This document shows positions 54,433-62,996 of a stretch of DNA of 64,000 nucleotides, piece by piece. The notes under the pieces are model-generated. The model ran no database searches and was not told the origin of the DNA. It worked only from the letters and a program-made list of their open reading frames with translations. The stretch is from Paenibacillus guangzhouensis (GTDB lineage: Bacteria; Bacillota; Bacilli; Paenibacillales; Paenibacillaceae), in the NCBI RefSeq assembly GCF_009363075.1, contig NZ_CP045293.1:1302001-1366000 (forward strand), given 5' to 3'. Both the position numbers and the translations under genes were made by a program. Numbering within the stretch: position 1 is the first letter of the stretch; the number at the start of each line of letters is the position of its first letter.

Positions 54433-55756
54433 GAGCTGCTGCAGAAAATGGTACTACAGTTTGTTGATCGTATTCGCCGTATGTTTGCCCGCTAGGCATG
54501 CTCGTGCGGAACTAAGCGCCTTGAATTTGCAAGCGATCGTGGACCAGGCGAAGCCGGGAGAGACCATCGTACTGGAACCAGGAACGTATGAGGGACCGAT
54601 CACGATCACCAAATCGCTAACGATCCGGTCGACACAGGCGGGCACGGTTGAATTGCGGAACAGGAGCCAACGCCCGGCTGTCTCGATAGAAGCAGACGAG
54701 ACGACGCTTAGTGGACTGCGTGTTATCGATGAGACGGTTAAAGCTGCACCGACCTTGCTCGTCACGGGAGACCGGGTTGTGTTGGAAGATTTGCATATCC
54801 AGACGGGATCCGGAGGGATCGCGGCGAAGGATGCAGATGGAGGCACGCTGTCGCGCACGACGATCGAGTGGACAGCCGAGGGCGTACGAATGGCCGACAA
54901 AGGTAATGGCATGGATCTATTCAATGCACATCGCTGGCGCATTACGGGCAATACGATTCGTCTTGTCCATGACGGTATCTATATGGAGAACAGCGACGAT
55001 GCGATCGTCTCCGGCAATGTTATCGAGCGTTCTCGTTACGGGGTCCATTGCATGTATACCCGAGGAACGAAGATTCAGAACAACGAAGGGAAGCTGAACG
55101 TGACCGGGGCGATGGTGATGACATCGCGTCAGGTGTCGGTTACGGGGAATACGTTCACCAAACAGAGCGAGAACGTAAATTCCCAAGGGATTCTACTGTA
55201 CGACGCTCATGAGTCATGGGTGGCGGACAATATGGTGGTCGGCAACCGGGTTGGCTTGTACGTCGAGCAATCGACCGATAACCGCTTGGAAAATAATCAG
55301 GTAACCTACAATTTCGTAGGCATTCAATTGCTTGAATCAAGCGGCAATACGATCGAGGGCAATGCGTTTCTGGGCAATGTATCGGACGCGCAGGCGAAAG
55401 GCAGCGTACGCAATACGCTGGTCGGGAATTATTGGGACAGCTTTCAAGGCATCGATGTGAATGGGGATGGCAAGAGCGAGCTTACCTATGCGATCAATCC
55501 GTTTTTCCAAGGACTGACGCAGCGGCGTCCAGCGTTCCAATTGTTTTTTCAATCGCCGGGTATGGTATTCCTTGAAGGGCTCTTTCAGACGGAGCGGGAG
55601 CGTTGGGCCACAGATCTTGCGCCGCTCATGGCTCCGCCCGGTAGCGGTCCGCGGGAAGAGCGATCCGAAGACGGACTCATGACAGGATTGGCGGGATTCA
55701 CATTGTTAGGGAGTACGGGGTTATTATTTTATCGAATGAGGAGAAGAAGTATATGA
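54431..55756 (+). CDS. nosD: NosD-like periplasmic copper-chaperone/maturation protein
   Basis: 441 residues with a signal peptide (LIVFAVCLPARHARA) and a right-handed beta-helix of CASH-type repeats (GITVSGN-like segments such as DGIYMENSDDAIVSGN and NTIEGNAFLGN). NYWDSFQGIDVNGDG is conserved in NosD. A C-terminal membrane helix follows. NosD helps mature nitrous oxide reductase NosZ. Here it is in a DLYF operon but no nosZ is present. Confidence 0.9.
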   Translation: MSCCRKWYYSLLIVFAVCLPARHARAELSALNLQAIVDQAKPGETIVLEPGTYEGPITITKSLTIRSTQAGTVELRNRSQRPAVSIEADETTLSGLRVIDETVKAAPTLLVTGDRVVLEDLHIQTGSGGIAAKDADGGTLSRTTIEWTAEGVRMADKGNGMDLFNAHRWRITGNTIRLVHDGIYMENSDDAIVSGNVIERSRYGVHCMYTRGTKIQNNEGKLNVTGAMVMTSRQVSVTGNTFTKQSENVNSQGILLYDAHESWVADNMVVGNRVGLYVEQSTDNRLENNQVTYNFVGIQLLESSGNTIEGNAFLGNVSDAQAKGSVRNTLVGNYWDSFQGIDVNGDGKSELTYAINPFFQGLTQRRPAFQLFFQSPGMVFLEGLFQTERERWATDLAPLMAPPGSGPREERSEDGLMTGLAGFTLLGSTGLLFYRMRRRSI

Positions 55757-56340
55757 CAAAAAGGTTGGGTATGGTTATCGTGGTTGTAGGGATATGGCTG
55801 CTGCTCGCCGCTTGCGGCGGAGAAAAGTATACGGCGCAGGCGATTAACGAAGAGACGGATGTATGCGCCATCTGTAAGATGGCCGTAAAAGACGATCAAT
55901 TTGCGACCCAAATCGTAACGACGGACGGGCAATCGCTCAAATTCGACGATATCGGCTGTCTGAATACGTGGAAGAAAGAGAACGGCACAGATACGATAGG
56001 GGCTGCCTTTGTTCGAGACTACAACAGCAAGCAATGGCTTCGTTACGAGAAGGCATATTATGCTTATGATCCTTCTTACAAGACGCCGATGGCCTATGGG
56101 ATTGTATCGTTCGAACAGGAAGCGGATGCGAAGGCATTCATCGATAAAGAGGGTAAAGGCAAGTTGATGAATGCAGAAGAGCTAGCGAATCACACATGGG
56201 AAGTCAATCGCGACATGATGAAAATGGGCGACATGGGCGAGCATGGGCATGGTGAGGACGGTATGAGTCAAATGTCAGATTCCACAGAAGGTCATTCCTC
56301 GGGAGATGTGCAAGTGACGACCGGAGGTCACGGCAAGTGA
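55753..56340 (+). CDS. nosL: NosL-like copper lipoprotein
   Basis: 195 residues. Lipoprotein signal (LLLAAC), then CAICKMAVKDDQFA and FDDIGCLNTWKKE, the NosL core that binds Cu(I). The C-terminal about 40 residues are rich in Met and His (MMKMGDMGEHGHGEDGMSQM), an extra metal-binding tail. ATGA overlap with nosD. Confidence 0.9.
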   Translation: MTKRLGMVIVVVGIWLLLAACGGEKYTAQAINEETDVCAICKMAVKDDQFATQIVTTDGQSLKFDDIGCLNTWKKENGTDTIGAAFVRDYNSKQWLRYEKAYYAYDPSYKTPMAYGIVSFEQEADAKAFIDKEGKGKLMNAEELANHTWEVNRDMMKMGDMGEHGHGEDGMSQMSDSTEGHSSGDVQVTTGGHGK

Positions 56341-57158
56341 GTGAGACAGGGTACGTCGCTGTCAGAGAGATGAAGATCGGATTTCGTAATCCTTGGGCCT
56401 ATTCGTTTATGGCCCTTTTTGCCCTATTCATGTTCAGTCTTCTGCTAATTAATGCACAAGGTTATGTACTGGGATATTCGGGCATGAGTGGAACGATGCT
56501 GAATCTGGCACTGTATCTGTTGCCACTAATGTCGTTGATGTTGGGGGCTTTTTCTCTAACCAGCGAGAAGGAAGAAGGCAACTGGGAGCTGCTCTCGACC
56601 TACCCGCTCGGGACTTGGTCGTTCTTGCTTGGCAAATATATCGGACTATCCGTCGTGCTGCTCGCGATTGTCGCCTTTGGCTTCGGATTATCCGGCGTCG
56701 CAGGTTGGCTGTTCGGGGGCGGATTTGATTTTGCGACGTACAGGCAGCTGATGGCCTTTTCAATTGGCGTATCGTTGTTTTTCCTCGGTGCGGCGATGCT
56801 GGTCGGCACGCTCGCGAGCAATCGATGGCAGGCGCTCACGATCGCGGTCGGCGTCTGGTTTTTTACGATCATCGCTTGGCCGTCCCTCCTCATCGCAACG
56901 CTTGGCATGATGCCTTACGCGTGGGTCAAACCGGCGGTCACCGCGCTAACCTTTCTGAATCCGGCCGAATTGACTCGCCTGTTCACCGTGGTTAAGCTGG
57001 GAGGCGGTTCCACGCTGGGGCCGCAATATTATAAATGGATGGTCTGGATTCATTCCCCATGGGGAACGCCCGTATTTGTAGGTGTGATGTTGGCTTGGAT
57101 CGGCGCTGCGCTGACGGTAGCTTACAGCTTGTGGGAGAGGGGGAGAAGACGTGGATGA
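56337..57158 (+). CDS. nosY: NosY-like ABC permease
   Basis: 273 residues with about six helices. It starts at GTG overlapping the nosL stop. YVAVREMKIGFRNPWAYSF and SLTSEKEEGNWELLSTYPLG are typical of NosY. With NosF it forms the ABC complex that supplies sulfur or copper-related cargo for NosZ maturation. Confidence 0.9.
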   Translation: MSETGYVAVREMKIGFRNPWAYSFMALFALFMFSLLLINAQGYVLGYSGMSGTMLNLALYLLPLMSLMLGAFSLTSEKEEGNWELLSTYPLGTWSFLLGKYIGLSVVLLAIVAFGFGLSGVAGWLFGGGFDFATYRQLMAFSIGVSLFFLGAAMLVGTLASNRWQALTIAVGVWFFTIIAWPSLLIATLGMMPYAWVKPAVTALTFLNPAELTRLFTVVKLGGGSTLGPQYYKWMVWIHSPWGTPVFVGVMLAWIGAALTVAYSLWERGRRRG

Positions 57159-57894
57159 TGTAGTCGTTCGGTGTGATGCGGTTCATAAGGTGTTTAAGGG
57201 ACGAACGGTGATTGGCAAGGTTCAATTAGATATCGGACGCGGCGAAGCGGTAGCGCTGTGCGGCGGCAACGGTGCGGGAAAAAGCACGCTGCTGCGCATG
57301 CTGGCCGGCATTCTTCAGCCGACAAGCGGGACCATCACCGTGAACGGGCTAAGCTGGCAGGACGATAGACGGCAGTATGCTAGGCAAATCGGATATATGC
57401 CGGATGATTACCGGTTCAGCGCAGGGCTTACGGCAATGGAGACGATGTTGTTCTGGGCACGGCTTCGTGGACTTGGTCCGACTCACGCCCGGGAAGCACT
57501 GTTGGAGGTTGGCCTGTCGGATACGGATAGCAAGCCTGTCGCTTCCTTCTCCAAAGGCATGCGGCAGCGGGTGCTGTTTGCGCAGGCGTTACTCGCGAAG
57601 CCGCCGCTCATCGTCATGGACGAGCCAACCAATGGTCTGGATCCCTACTGGATGAGTACCTTCGTGAATCTGGTTCGCGAGGCCGTTGCAGGCGGGCAGA
57701 CCGTTCTCTTCTCGACGCATCAATTGGAAATTGCGGAAGCTTTAGCGAATCGTATTGTGTTCTTACGCGATGGGGAAGTGGTGTTGGATGAGAATCAAGC
57801 GGACATTCGTCAGAAATACGGCGCAGTGGGCTTGCACGAGGCATTCGGCGGATTGTTCGGAATCACGGCTGATGCTCGTGCATCCAAGGTGTGA
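57151..57894 (+). CDS. nosF: NosF-like ABC ATPase
   Basis: 247 residues. Walker A GGNGAGKSTLLRML, signature SFSKGMRQRVLFAQA, Walker B LIVMDEPTNGLDPY, switch His in LFSTHQL. GTG start 57151 overlaps nosY by 8 bases. ATPase partner of NosY. Confidence 0.9.
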   Translation: MDDVVVRCDAVHKVFKGRTVIGKVQLDIGRGEAVALCGGNGAGKSTLLRMLAGILQPTSGTITVNGLSWQDDRRQYARQIGYMPDDYRFSAGLTAMETMLFWARLRGLGPTHAREALLEVGLSDTDSKPVASFSKGMRQRVLFAQALLAKPPLIVMDEPTNGLDPYWMSTFVNLVREAVAGGQTVLFSTHQLEIAEALANRIVFLRDGEVVLDENQADIRQKYGAVGLHEAFGGLFGITADARASKV

Positions 57895-57905
57895 AGGAGG
57901 AGATG

Positions 57906-58430
57906 ATGCGGCATATGATGATTCGCAGAGCGATTCAAATCGTGTTATTACTCGTTTTGGCTGCGGGAGCTGGATACGCCGTGATTCAATTACAGTCAGC
58001 CCCGCACGACAAAGCTGTGGTAGGTGAGGCTGCACCGCTTTTTATAATCAAAGATTTGCAAGGACAAGAGATTCGACTGGCGGATTACAAGGGAAAAGGC
58101 GTCCTAATCAATTTCTGGGCGTCTTGGTGCAATCCTTGCGTGAACGAGCTGCCTTTACTGAATGAGGCGTATAAGCTGACCGGCGTTCCCATGCTGGCCA
58201 TCAATGTCGGGGAGGATGCGGAGACCGTTCAGAAATTCGTGGATCGATACGAGCTGGCATTTCCGATCGCGTTGGACGCCGATAACCAGATCAAGCAGCA
58301 ATACCGCGCTGTCGGTTTGCCGCTTACCTTGCTCATCAATGCGGAAGGTGAATTGGTGGACAGGCATGAAGGGGAATTGACGGAAATGATCGACATTCTA
58401 AACTTGATGGAAAAAATTAGCTCTCAGTAG
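57906..58430 (+). CDS. TlpA/ResA-like membrane-anchored thioredoxin
   Basis: About 174 residues. An N-terminal helix (IQIVLLLVLAAGAGYAVI) anchors the protein outside the membrane, and the redox site is FWASWCNPCVNELP (WCxxC). It reduces disulfides in exported copper or cytochrome proteins. The frame is open from GTG 57891 overlapping nosF, but GGAGG (57896-57900) favours an ATG at about 57906. Co-operonic with nosDLYF, probably keeping NosL-type cysteines reduced. Confidence 0.87.
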   Translation: MRHMMIRRAIQIVLLLVLAAGAGYAVIQLQSAPHDKAVVGEAAPLFIIKDLQGQEIRLADYKGKGVLINFWASWCNPCVNELPLLNEAYKLTGVPMLAINVGEDAETVQKFVDRYELAFPIALDADNQIKQQYRAVGLPLTLLINAEGELVDRHEGELTEMIDILNLMEKISSQ

Positions 58431-58487
58431 ACGGATGTCTGATGCTGCGCAGTTCGTCGTTCATTACCCGGAGAGGAGACTTGGAGA

Positions 58488-59309
58488 TTGACCTACAAAC
58501 AAATCAAATGGCTGATTCTGACGATTCCGACCATAACGATCGGCCTATGGGAATATGTCAGGCACGAATACCTGCTGCCATATATTTCAATGGAGCTTGG
58601 CAACTGGTTAGCGCCTGTGCTTGTGCTATTGGTAACCCTGTTATTCTTGACGCAGTTGTTCAAGCTCATTGAGGAGAACCAGGAGGAATTAAATCGCGCG
58701 AAGGCGGTGCAGGCGGTACTGGAGGAGCGGGAGAAGATTGCCAGGGAGTTGCATGACGGCATTGCCCAGTCGTTATTTTTCCTAAATGCCCAGGTCTCGC
58801 AAATAGAACGAATGAAGCAAGCAGAGGCATTACCTTTAGATAAATTGAAGGAGAGTGTGCATCGCACGAACGATTACGTCAGGCAAGCCATTGCGAATCT
58901 GCGGCATGCAGCGGATGCGGACCGTAATCCATGGCTGCAAGGAATGGAGAGCTTGATGGACGAGCTGCGACTCGAGACCGATATGCAATTCGAGACAACA
59001 TGGGATATACCGGACTCCTTGCTCACGGCCAAAGAAAAAGTGGAACTGCTCGCCATCGTACGGGAAGCGCTGCTCAATATTCATAAGCATGCGGACGCTA
59101 CTCGCATTCGCGTGCAGGCGATGACGACAACCACGGGGTGGCTCTGTCGCATCATGGATAACGGAATAGGATTTGAGCCGGAGGCGATAGTCAGTGGCAG
59201 CCGCTATGGCCTGAAAATGATGCGTGACCGTGCGAGCAATATGTCTTGGATATTGCAGATCGATCGGAAGGATGGGGAGACGAGGGTGACTATCGAAGGG
59301 GGAGCGTGA
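58488..59309 (+). CDS. Sensor histidine kinase (HisKA_3/NarL type)
   Basis: 273 residues. Two N-terminal helices (KWLILTIPTITIGLWEYV and NWLAPVLVLLVTLLFLTQLF), then EEREKIARELHDGIAQSLFF with the phospho-accepting His. The HATPase_c part shows IVREALLNIHKHADATRIRV (N box) and IMDNGIGFEP. No large extracellular sensor domain, so a membrane or intracellular signal is likely. TTG start at 58488. The response regulator follows directly. Confidence 0.9.
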   Translation: MTYKQIKWLILTIPTITIGLWEYVRHEYLLPYISMELGNWLAPVLVLLVTLLFLTQLFKLIEENQEELNRAKAVQAVLEEREKIARELHDGIAQSLFFLNAQVSQIERMKQAEALPLDKLKESVHRTNDYVRQAIANLRHAADADRNPWLQGMESLMDELRLETDMQFETTWDIPDSLLTAKEKVELLAIVREALLNIHKHADATRIRVQAMTTTTGWLCRIMDNGIGFEPEAIVSGSRYGLKMMRDRASNMSWILQIDRKDGETRVTIEGGA

Positions 59310-59957
59310 ATGTCAGCATTTCGCGTAATCGTCATCGATGATAGTGAGATGGCGAGGGAAGGAATTCGGATGATTCTGGAGAGCGACCCGGCTTTTGTCG
59401 TGGTAGCGGAAGGCTGCAGTGGAGAAGAAGTCATCGCGCTTACGGAACAATGGTTGCCCGATCTAATCCTGATGGATATTCAAATGCCGGGTATGGGCGG
59501 GTTGGAGGCGACGAGACAGCTTAAAGAACGATATCCTTTTGTCAAAGTTGTCGTGGTGACTGTCTCGGATGATATCGTTCATCTGTTCGATGCGATCAAA
59601 AAGGGAGCCCAAGGCTATCTGTTGAAAAATATGAAGCCGGAAGCGTGGCACGAATATTTGAGAGCGATTGCCATCGATGAGGCGCCGATGACGCGTGAGC
59701 TCGCATTTCGCATCTTGAAGGAGATGTCCCCCATGGGGGCGGGTAAGGAGCAGAACAGTCCGCTAACCGTTCGGGAACGTGAAATCTTAGGCCTCGTCGC
59801 CAAGGGGCAGAGCAACAAAGAGATTTCATTTCAGTTAGACATTTCCGAACATACGGTGAAGAATCATTTGAAAAATATACTTCATAAGCTTAATCTGGAC
59901 AACAGAGTTCAGCTTGCGCGTTATGCATACGAGCAAGGCTGGATGAACAAACGTTAG
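59310..59957 (+). CDS. NarL/LuxR-family response regulator
   Basis: 215 residues. The phospho-acceptor Asp is in LILMDIQMPGMGGLEATRQL, and the C-terminal GerE-type helix-turn-helix is LTVREREILGLVAKGQSNKE then EHTVKNHLKNILHKLN. It starts immediately after the kinase stop. It probably regulates the nos-like operon, which is an inference from synteny. Confidence 0.92.
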   Translation: MSAFRVIVIDDSEMAREGIRMILESDPAFVVVAEGCSGEEVIALTEQWLPDLILMDIQMPGMGGLEATRQLKERYPFVKVVVVTVSDDIVHLFDAIKKGAQGYLLKNMKPEAWHEYLRAIAIDEAPMTRELAFRILKEMSPMGAGKEQNSPLTVREREILGLVAKGQSNKEISFQLDISEHTVKNHLKNILHKLNLDNRVQLARYAYEQGWMNKR

Positions 59958-59968
59958 CATACATTGCG

Positions 59969-60010
59969 AAAAAAGGAGTTCACCTCGTCTTGCGGAGGGA
60001 CTCCTTTTTC
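59969..60010 (+). terminator. Terminator of the two-component operon
   Basis: AAAAGGAGT pairs with ACTCCTTTT and CCTC with GAGG, T-run end. Confidence 0.85.
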
Positions 60011-60042
60011 TATTGAGATTGATTCGCTTCATTTGGTCATAG

Positions 60043-60093
60043 AAAAAACTGCCCTCCAATTGTTAGTATGTGTCTAACAACTGGGGGGCAGTT
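60043..60093 (-). terminator. Terminator of the GAP1/GTPase operon
   Basis: On the minus strand AACTGCCC, CCA and TTGTTAG form a long stem with CTAACAA, TGG and GGGCAGTT, followed by six T. Confidence 0.85.
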
Positions 60094-60104
60094 CATATAC
60101 GATC

Positions 60105-62996
60105 TTAAGGAGTGATCGATTCTCCTGAAGAGGTACTCGGAGGTAGAGATAGCTTGTACTTCGTCTCATTGATGATCACGGTACTATCCTGTGGAATATC
60201 CACTTTGGAGCCCAGCTGAATGAGAACTTGTCCAGGATAGGAGGCAGCATCCGTCGAACCAGCGGGGTCGGTCGTCGTGTTCGTCAAATCTGTCGCATCG
60301 GTTTTTGTCTTCTTATCGTTGGGAGCATTCGTTGCAGGCTGATCCGTTGCGGGATCGCTGTATTTGTGAATGACTTTCAGTTTTTTGCTGAAGTCGGTTT
60401 TTGTCCCATCGGGTTGCTCAACCCAAACCGTAGTCGGCTCGAAAGCTTCACATGCCGTTAGATCACGGAATTGAACGACAAGTTGCGTCTGCTCGCTTTG
60501 CTTTTTGTTTCCTTTCATGGGAACGTTCTCCGCATGAATGATCATGTTCGGTAGCTCTATCTCAGGCGTTGTCGGCGCGATAGGCTGTTCAGACTGCTCC
60601 GTCTGATCGGTCGATTCCGTCTGTTCGGCCTGAACAGGCGCTTTTTTGCTGAACACGCCGGAGCCGATAATCCCTATGGTTGCAATGGCTACTAAGAGAA
60701 TGAGACCGAGAAGACTAGCTTTTTTATATTTTTTTAGAATGCGCAGGAGCACTGAAGCATTTTCGATTGCCGCTTTATCATAAACGGCTTTCATCGCAGG
60801 ACCAGCTGGATCGAAATACTGCTTGCGATATGCGCGGTTCTTAAAGGCGTCTGAATCGAATTTTTTGAAATAGGCGAGAACCGCCGCTGAATAGGCGGGA
60901 TGCAGCTTCCGAGATTTCGTGAAATAACGGTGCTTCTCCGACCAATTCATGAATTCGTAGACCATGGTTTTATTTGCTGCATGGTGATGGATAAATTGCA
61001 ATAAACCGCTGTAATCGATCATGCTTCCGTTCGATTCACGGTAGAATGCCATTAGAATCCGTTCGAAATGAGCCGGACGGATGTCTTGCTGCACCCATTT
61101 CCGTCCAAGCTGTTGCAGCCGATCCATTTCACCGGCGGATAGGCCTTCGAAAATGGATTCATCAGGATGCTGCGCATGGAACCATTGGTAGGCAGCAAGC
61201 ATCACATTCGCCTGCGATCGTACTTGTTGATTGAAACTCGCAGCCCATGTTCTGATCTCATCTCCATGTTCCAAGAAATCAATCTGAAGAAGCTGATCTA
61301 ACGTAATCTCCTCCAGTTGCAATTCTTTAAGTAGATAGAGCTGGGCTGAGTAGATAAGTTGGTCGATAAAATAAGTATCTTGATCACCATATTGTTTCTC
61401 TAGCTGAATCGCTAGCTTATCGAGCTGATTCTCGATCAAATAGACGGCGGACACAGGCTCCGATTCGCTCCGCAATTTCACAGTAAGTTCGGACTTGGCG
61501 ATCTCCAGAAATGCGGTATGGCTTCGTACCTGCGGGTGATGATTCACCCAGTGTTGAATGGCATCTAAGATTTCCTGTACGGTGCTCATGCTCTGGAATC
61601 GATGTTGAATATAAGGGTCGAACAGCGTTCTCGCAAAATTGACCTGCAAGACCGTATCGAAGAACAACTGCCGTAACGAAGGAACACTCTCTGCGATCAC
61701 ATAGAACGCGAATGCCAGATCCTGTCGCTGCTCCGCGTAGGCATTATTGATGGCCCGAATCAAGAAACCGGAAAGTTCCTTCTCCACCGCGTCCGGGTTC
61801 ATACGATCATAATCGCGGAAGCATTCCACGATGGCCGGATCCGGAATCTGTCTCTGCTTGACCTGCGTGTATTCTCTTGTGAACAACGAATGGAATAGGG
61901 TATTTAAACGTTTTTTGGAGACCATCGCGTCCGGAGACGTTAAGTACCCGATCAACGCGCGTAGTATGGCAACCTGATTTTTATCATATTCATGGTATTG
62001 TCCCTGAAGCAGCTGCTCGAACAACGTTAGCTCGTGATAACTGACAATGGATGTCTGGCGAAGCGGTTCTAGATCAGCGAGCATCCGATCGGCAAATTGG
62101 AAGAAGTCCTCCATCACATGCGAGTGATCGAGATGCTCCCAAGCCAAATCGATATAAGGCTGTTTGGACCAATCCACATCCATATTGTTGATGCGCTTTG
62201 AAGGAAGATCGAACGTGTAATCTTTCTCGATATTTTTGTCGTTCGCGCGCAAGCTTCCTTTTTCCATGATCGTAAGATGAATGCCTTTTTTGCTGACAGG
62301 TTCCTTGGCAAACGTCACGAATCCGAATTGTTGGCGGTAGGCGTATGGCAGGCTGGCATACAAGATTTCAATTAACCGCACGGCATGATAGGAGAGGGTC
62401 TCAATCGGCACATCCAGCGCCACATAGACCTTCTTTTTGCCTTGTATCGAAGCCATCACGGCGAACAGCAGCTGTTTGTACACCTGTTCGTCGATGTTCA
62501 TTTGAGCCAATTGTACTCGATAAGACAGAGAAGGGGCCGCATCGCTGTTGAGCGGAATATTCTGCAACTCAGGCAGATCCATACCCTGTTCAATATCATA
62601 GTCGGTAGCGAAAGAAGCATTCAGCCAAGCGGGATAATCTTGAACGACTTCAGCCGCGCGCTCTGCGGGAATCACATAGTTATGCATGAAAAATGCGCTG
62701 CGCATTCCCGTGAAATCGGCAGATTGGTACACGCCGGTACCGAGAACGATTTGACCCGATTCGGTCCGATATAAATGCATGGCTTTCGGATACATCGAGG
62801 CGTCCTTTTCGCCACGAGCAGACAGCTCGGTCGGAATATCGTAGAAACAGGCAGGGTGGAGCGCTTTTTTGATGAAATTGCTATCTAACCCCGTCGAACG
62901 AGCTATTGTATCGAAGCCTTCCGTGGAACGAAAAATACCGCGCCGCTCTCGCGTGTACATCTGCTGTTGGATCGGTTTCTGTGACGGGGTATTCAA
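60105..62996 (-). CDS. GAP1 (GTPase-associated protein 1)-like protein with C-terminal membrane anchor
   Basis: 963 residues. The N-terminal region (QQQMYTRERRGIFRSTEGFD, HPACFYDIPTELSARGEKDA) matches the GAP1-N family linked to GTPase-centred conflict systems. A helical middle follows. One hydrophobic helix at about 760-783 (ASLLGLILLVAIATIGIIGSG) precedes a Thr/Gln/Glu-rich linker and a beta-rich tail to the end, likely outside the membrane. The ATG overlaps the stop of the upstream GTPase gene by four bases. Role in defence or signalling is inferred. Confidence 0.75.
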   Translation of the reverse strand: MNTPSQKPIQQQMYTRERRGIFRSTEGFDTIARSTGLDSNFIKKALHPACFYDIPTELSARGEKDASMYPKAMHLYRTESGQIVLGTGVYQSADFTGMRSAFFMHNYVIPAERAAEVVQDYPAWLNASFATDYDIEQGMDLPELQNIPLNSDAAPSLSYRVQLAQMNIDEQVYKQLLFAVMASIQGKKKVYVALDVPIETLSYHAVRLIEILYASLPYAYRQQFGFVTFAKEPVSKKGIHLTIMEKGSLRANDKNIEKDYTFDLPSKRINNMDVDWSKQPYIDLAWEHLDHSHVMEDFFQFADRMLADLEPLRQTSIVSYHELTLFEQLLQGQYHEYDKNQVAILRALIGYLTSPDAMVSKKRLNTLFHSLFTREYTQVKQRQIPDPAIVECFRDYDRMNPDAVEKELSGFLIRAINNAYAEQRQDLAFAFYVIAESVPSLRQLFFDTVLQVNFARTLFDPYIQHRFQSMSTVQEILDAIQHWVNHHPQVRSHTAFLEIAKSELTVKLRSESEPVSAVYLIENQLDKLAIQLEKQYGDQDTYFIDQLIYSAQLYLLKELQLEEITLDQLLQIDFLEHGDEIRTWAASFNQQVRSQANVMLAAYQWFHAQHPDESIFEGLSAGEMDRLQQLGRKWVQQDIRPAHFERILMAFYRESNGSMIDYSGLLQFIHHHAANKTMVYEFMNWSEKHRYFTKSRKLHPAYSAAVLAYFKKFDSDAFKNRAYRKQYFDPAGPAMKAVYDKAAIENASVLLRILKKYKKASLLGLILLVAIATIGIIGSGVFSKKAPVQAEQTESTDQTEQSEQPIAPTTPEIELPNMIIHAENVPMKGNKKQSEQTQLVVQFRDLTACEAFEPTTVWVEQPDGTKTDFSKKLKVIHKYSDPATDQPATNAPNDKKTKTDATDLTNTTTDPAGSTDAASYPGQVLIQLGSKVDIPQDSTVIINETKYKLSLPPSTSSGESITP

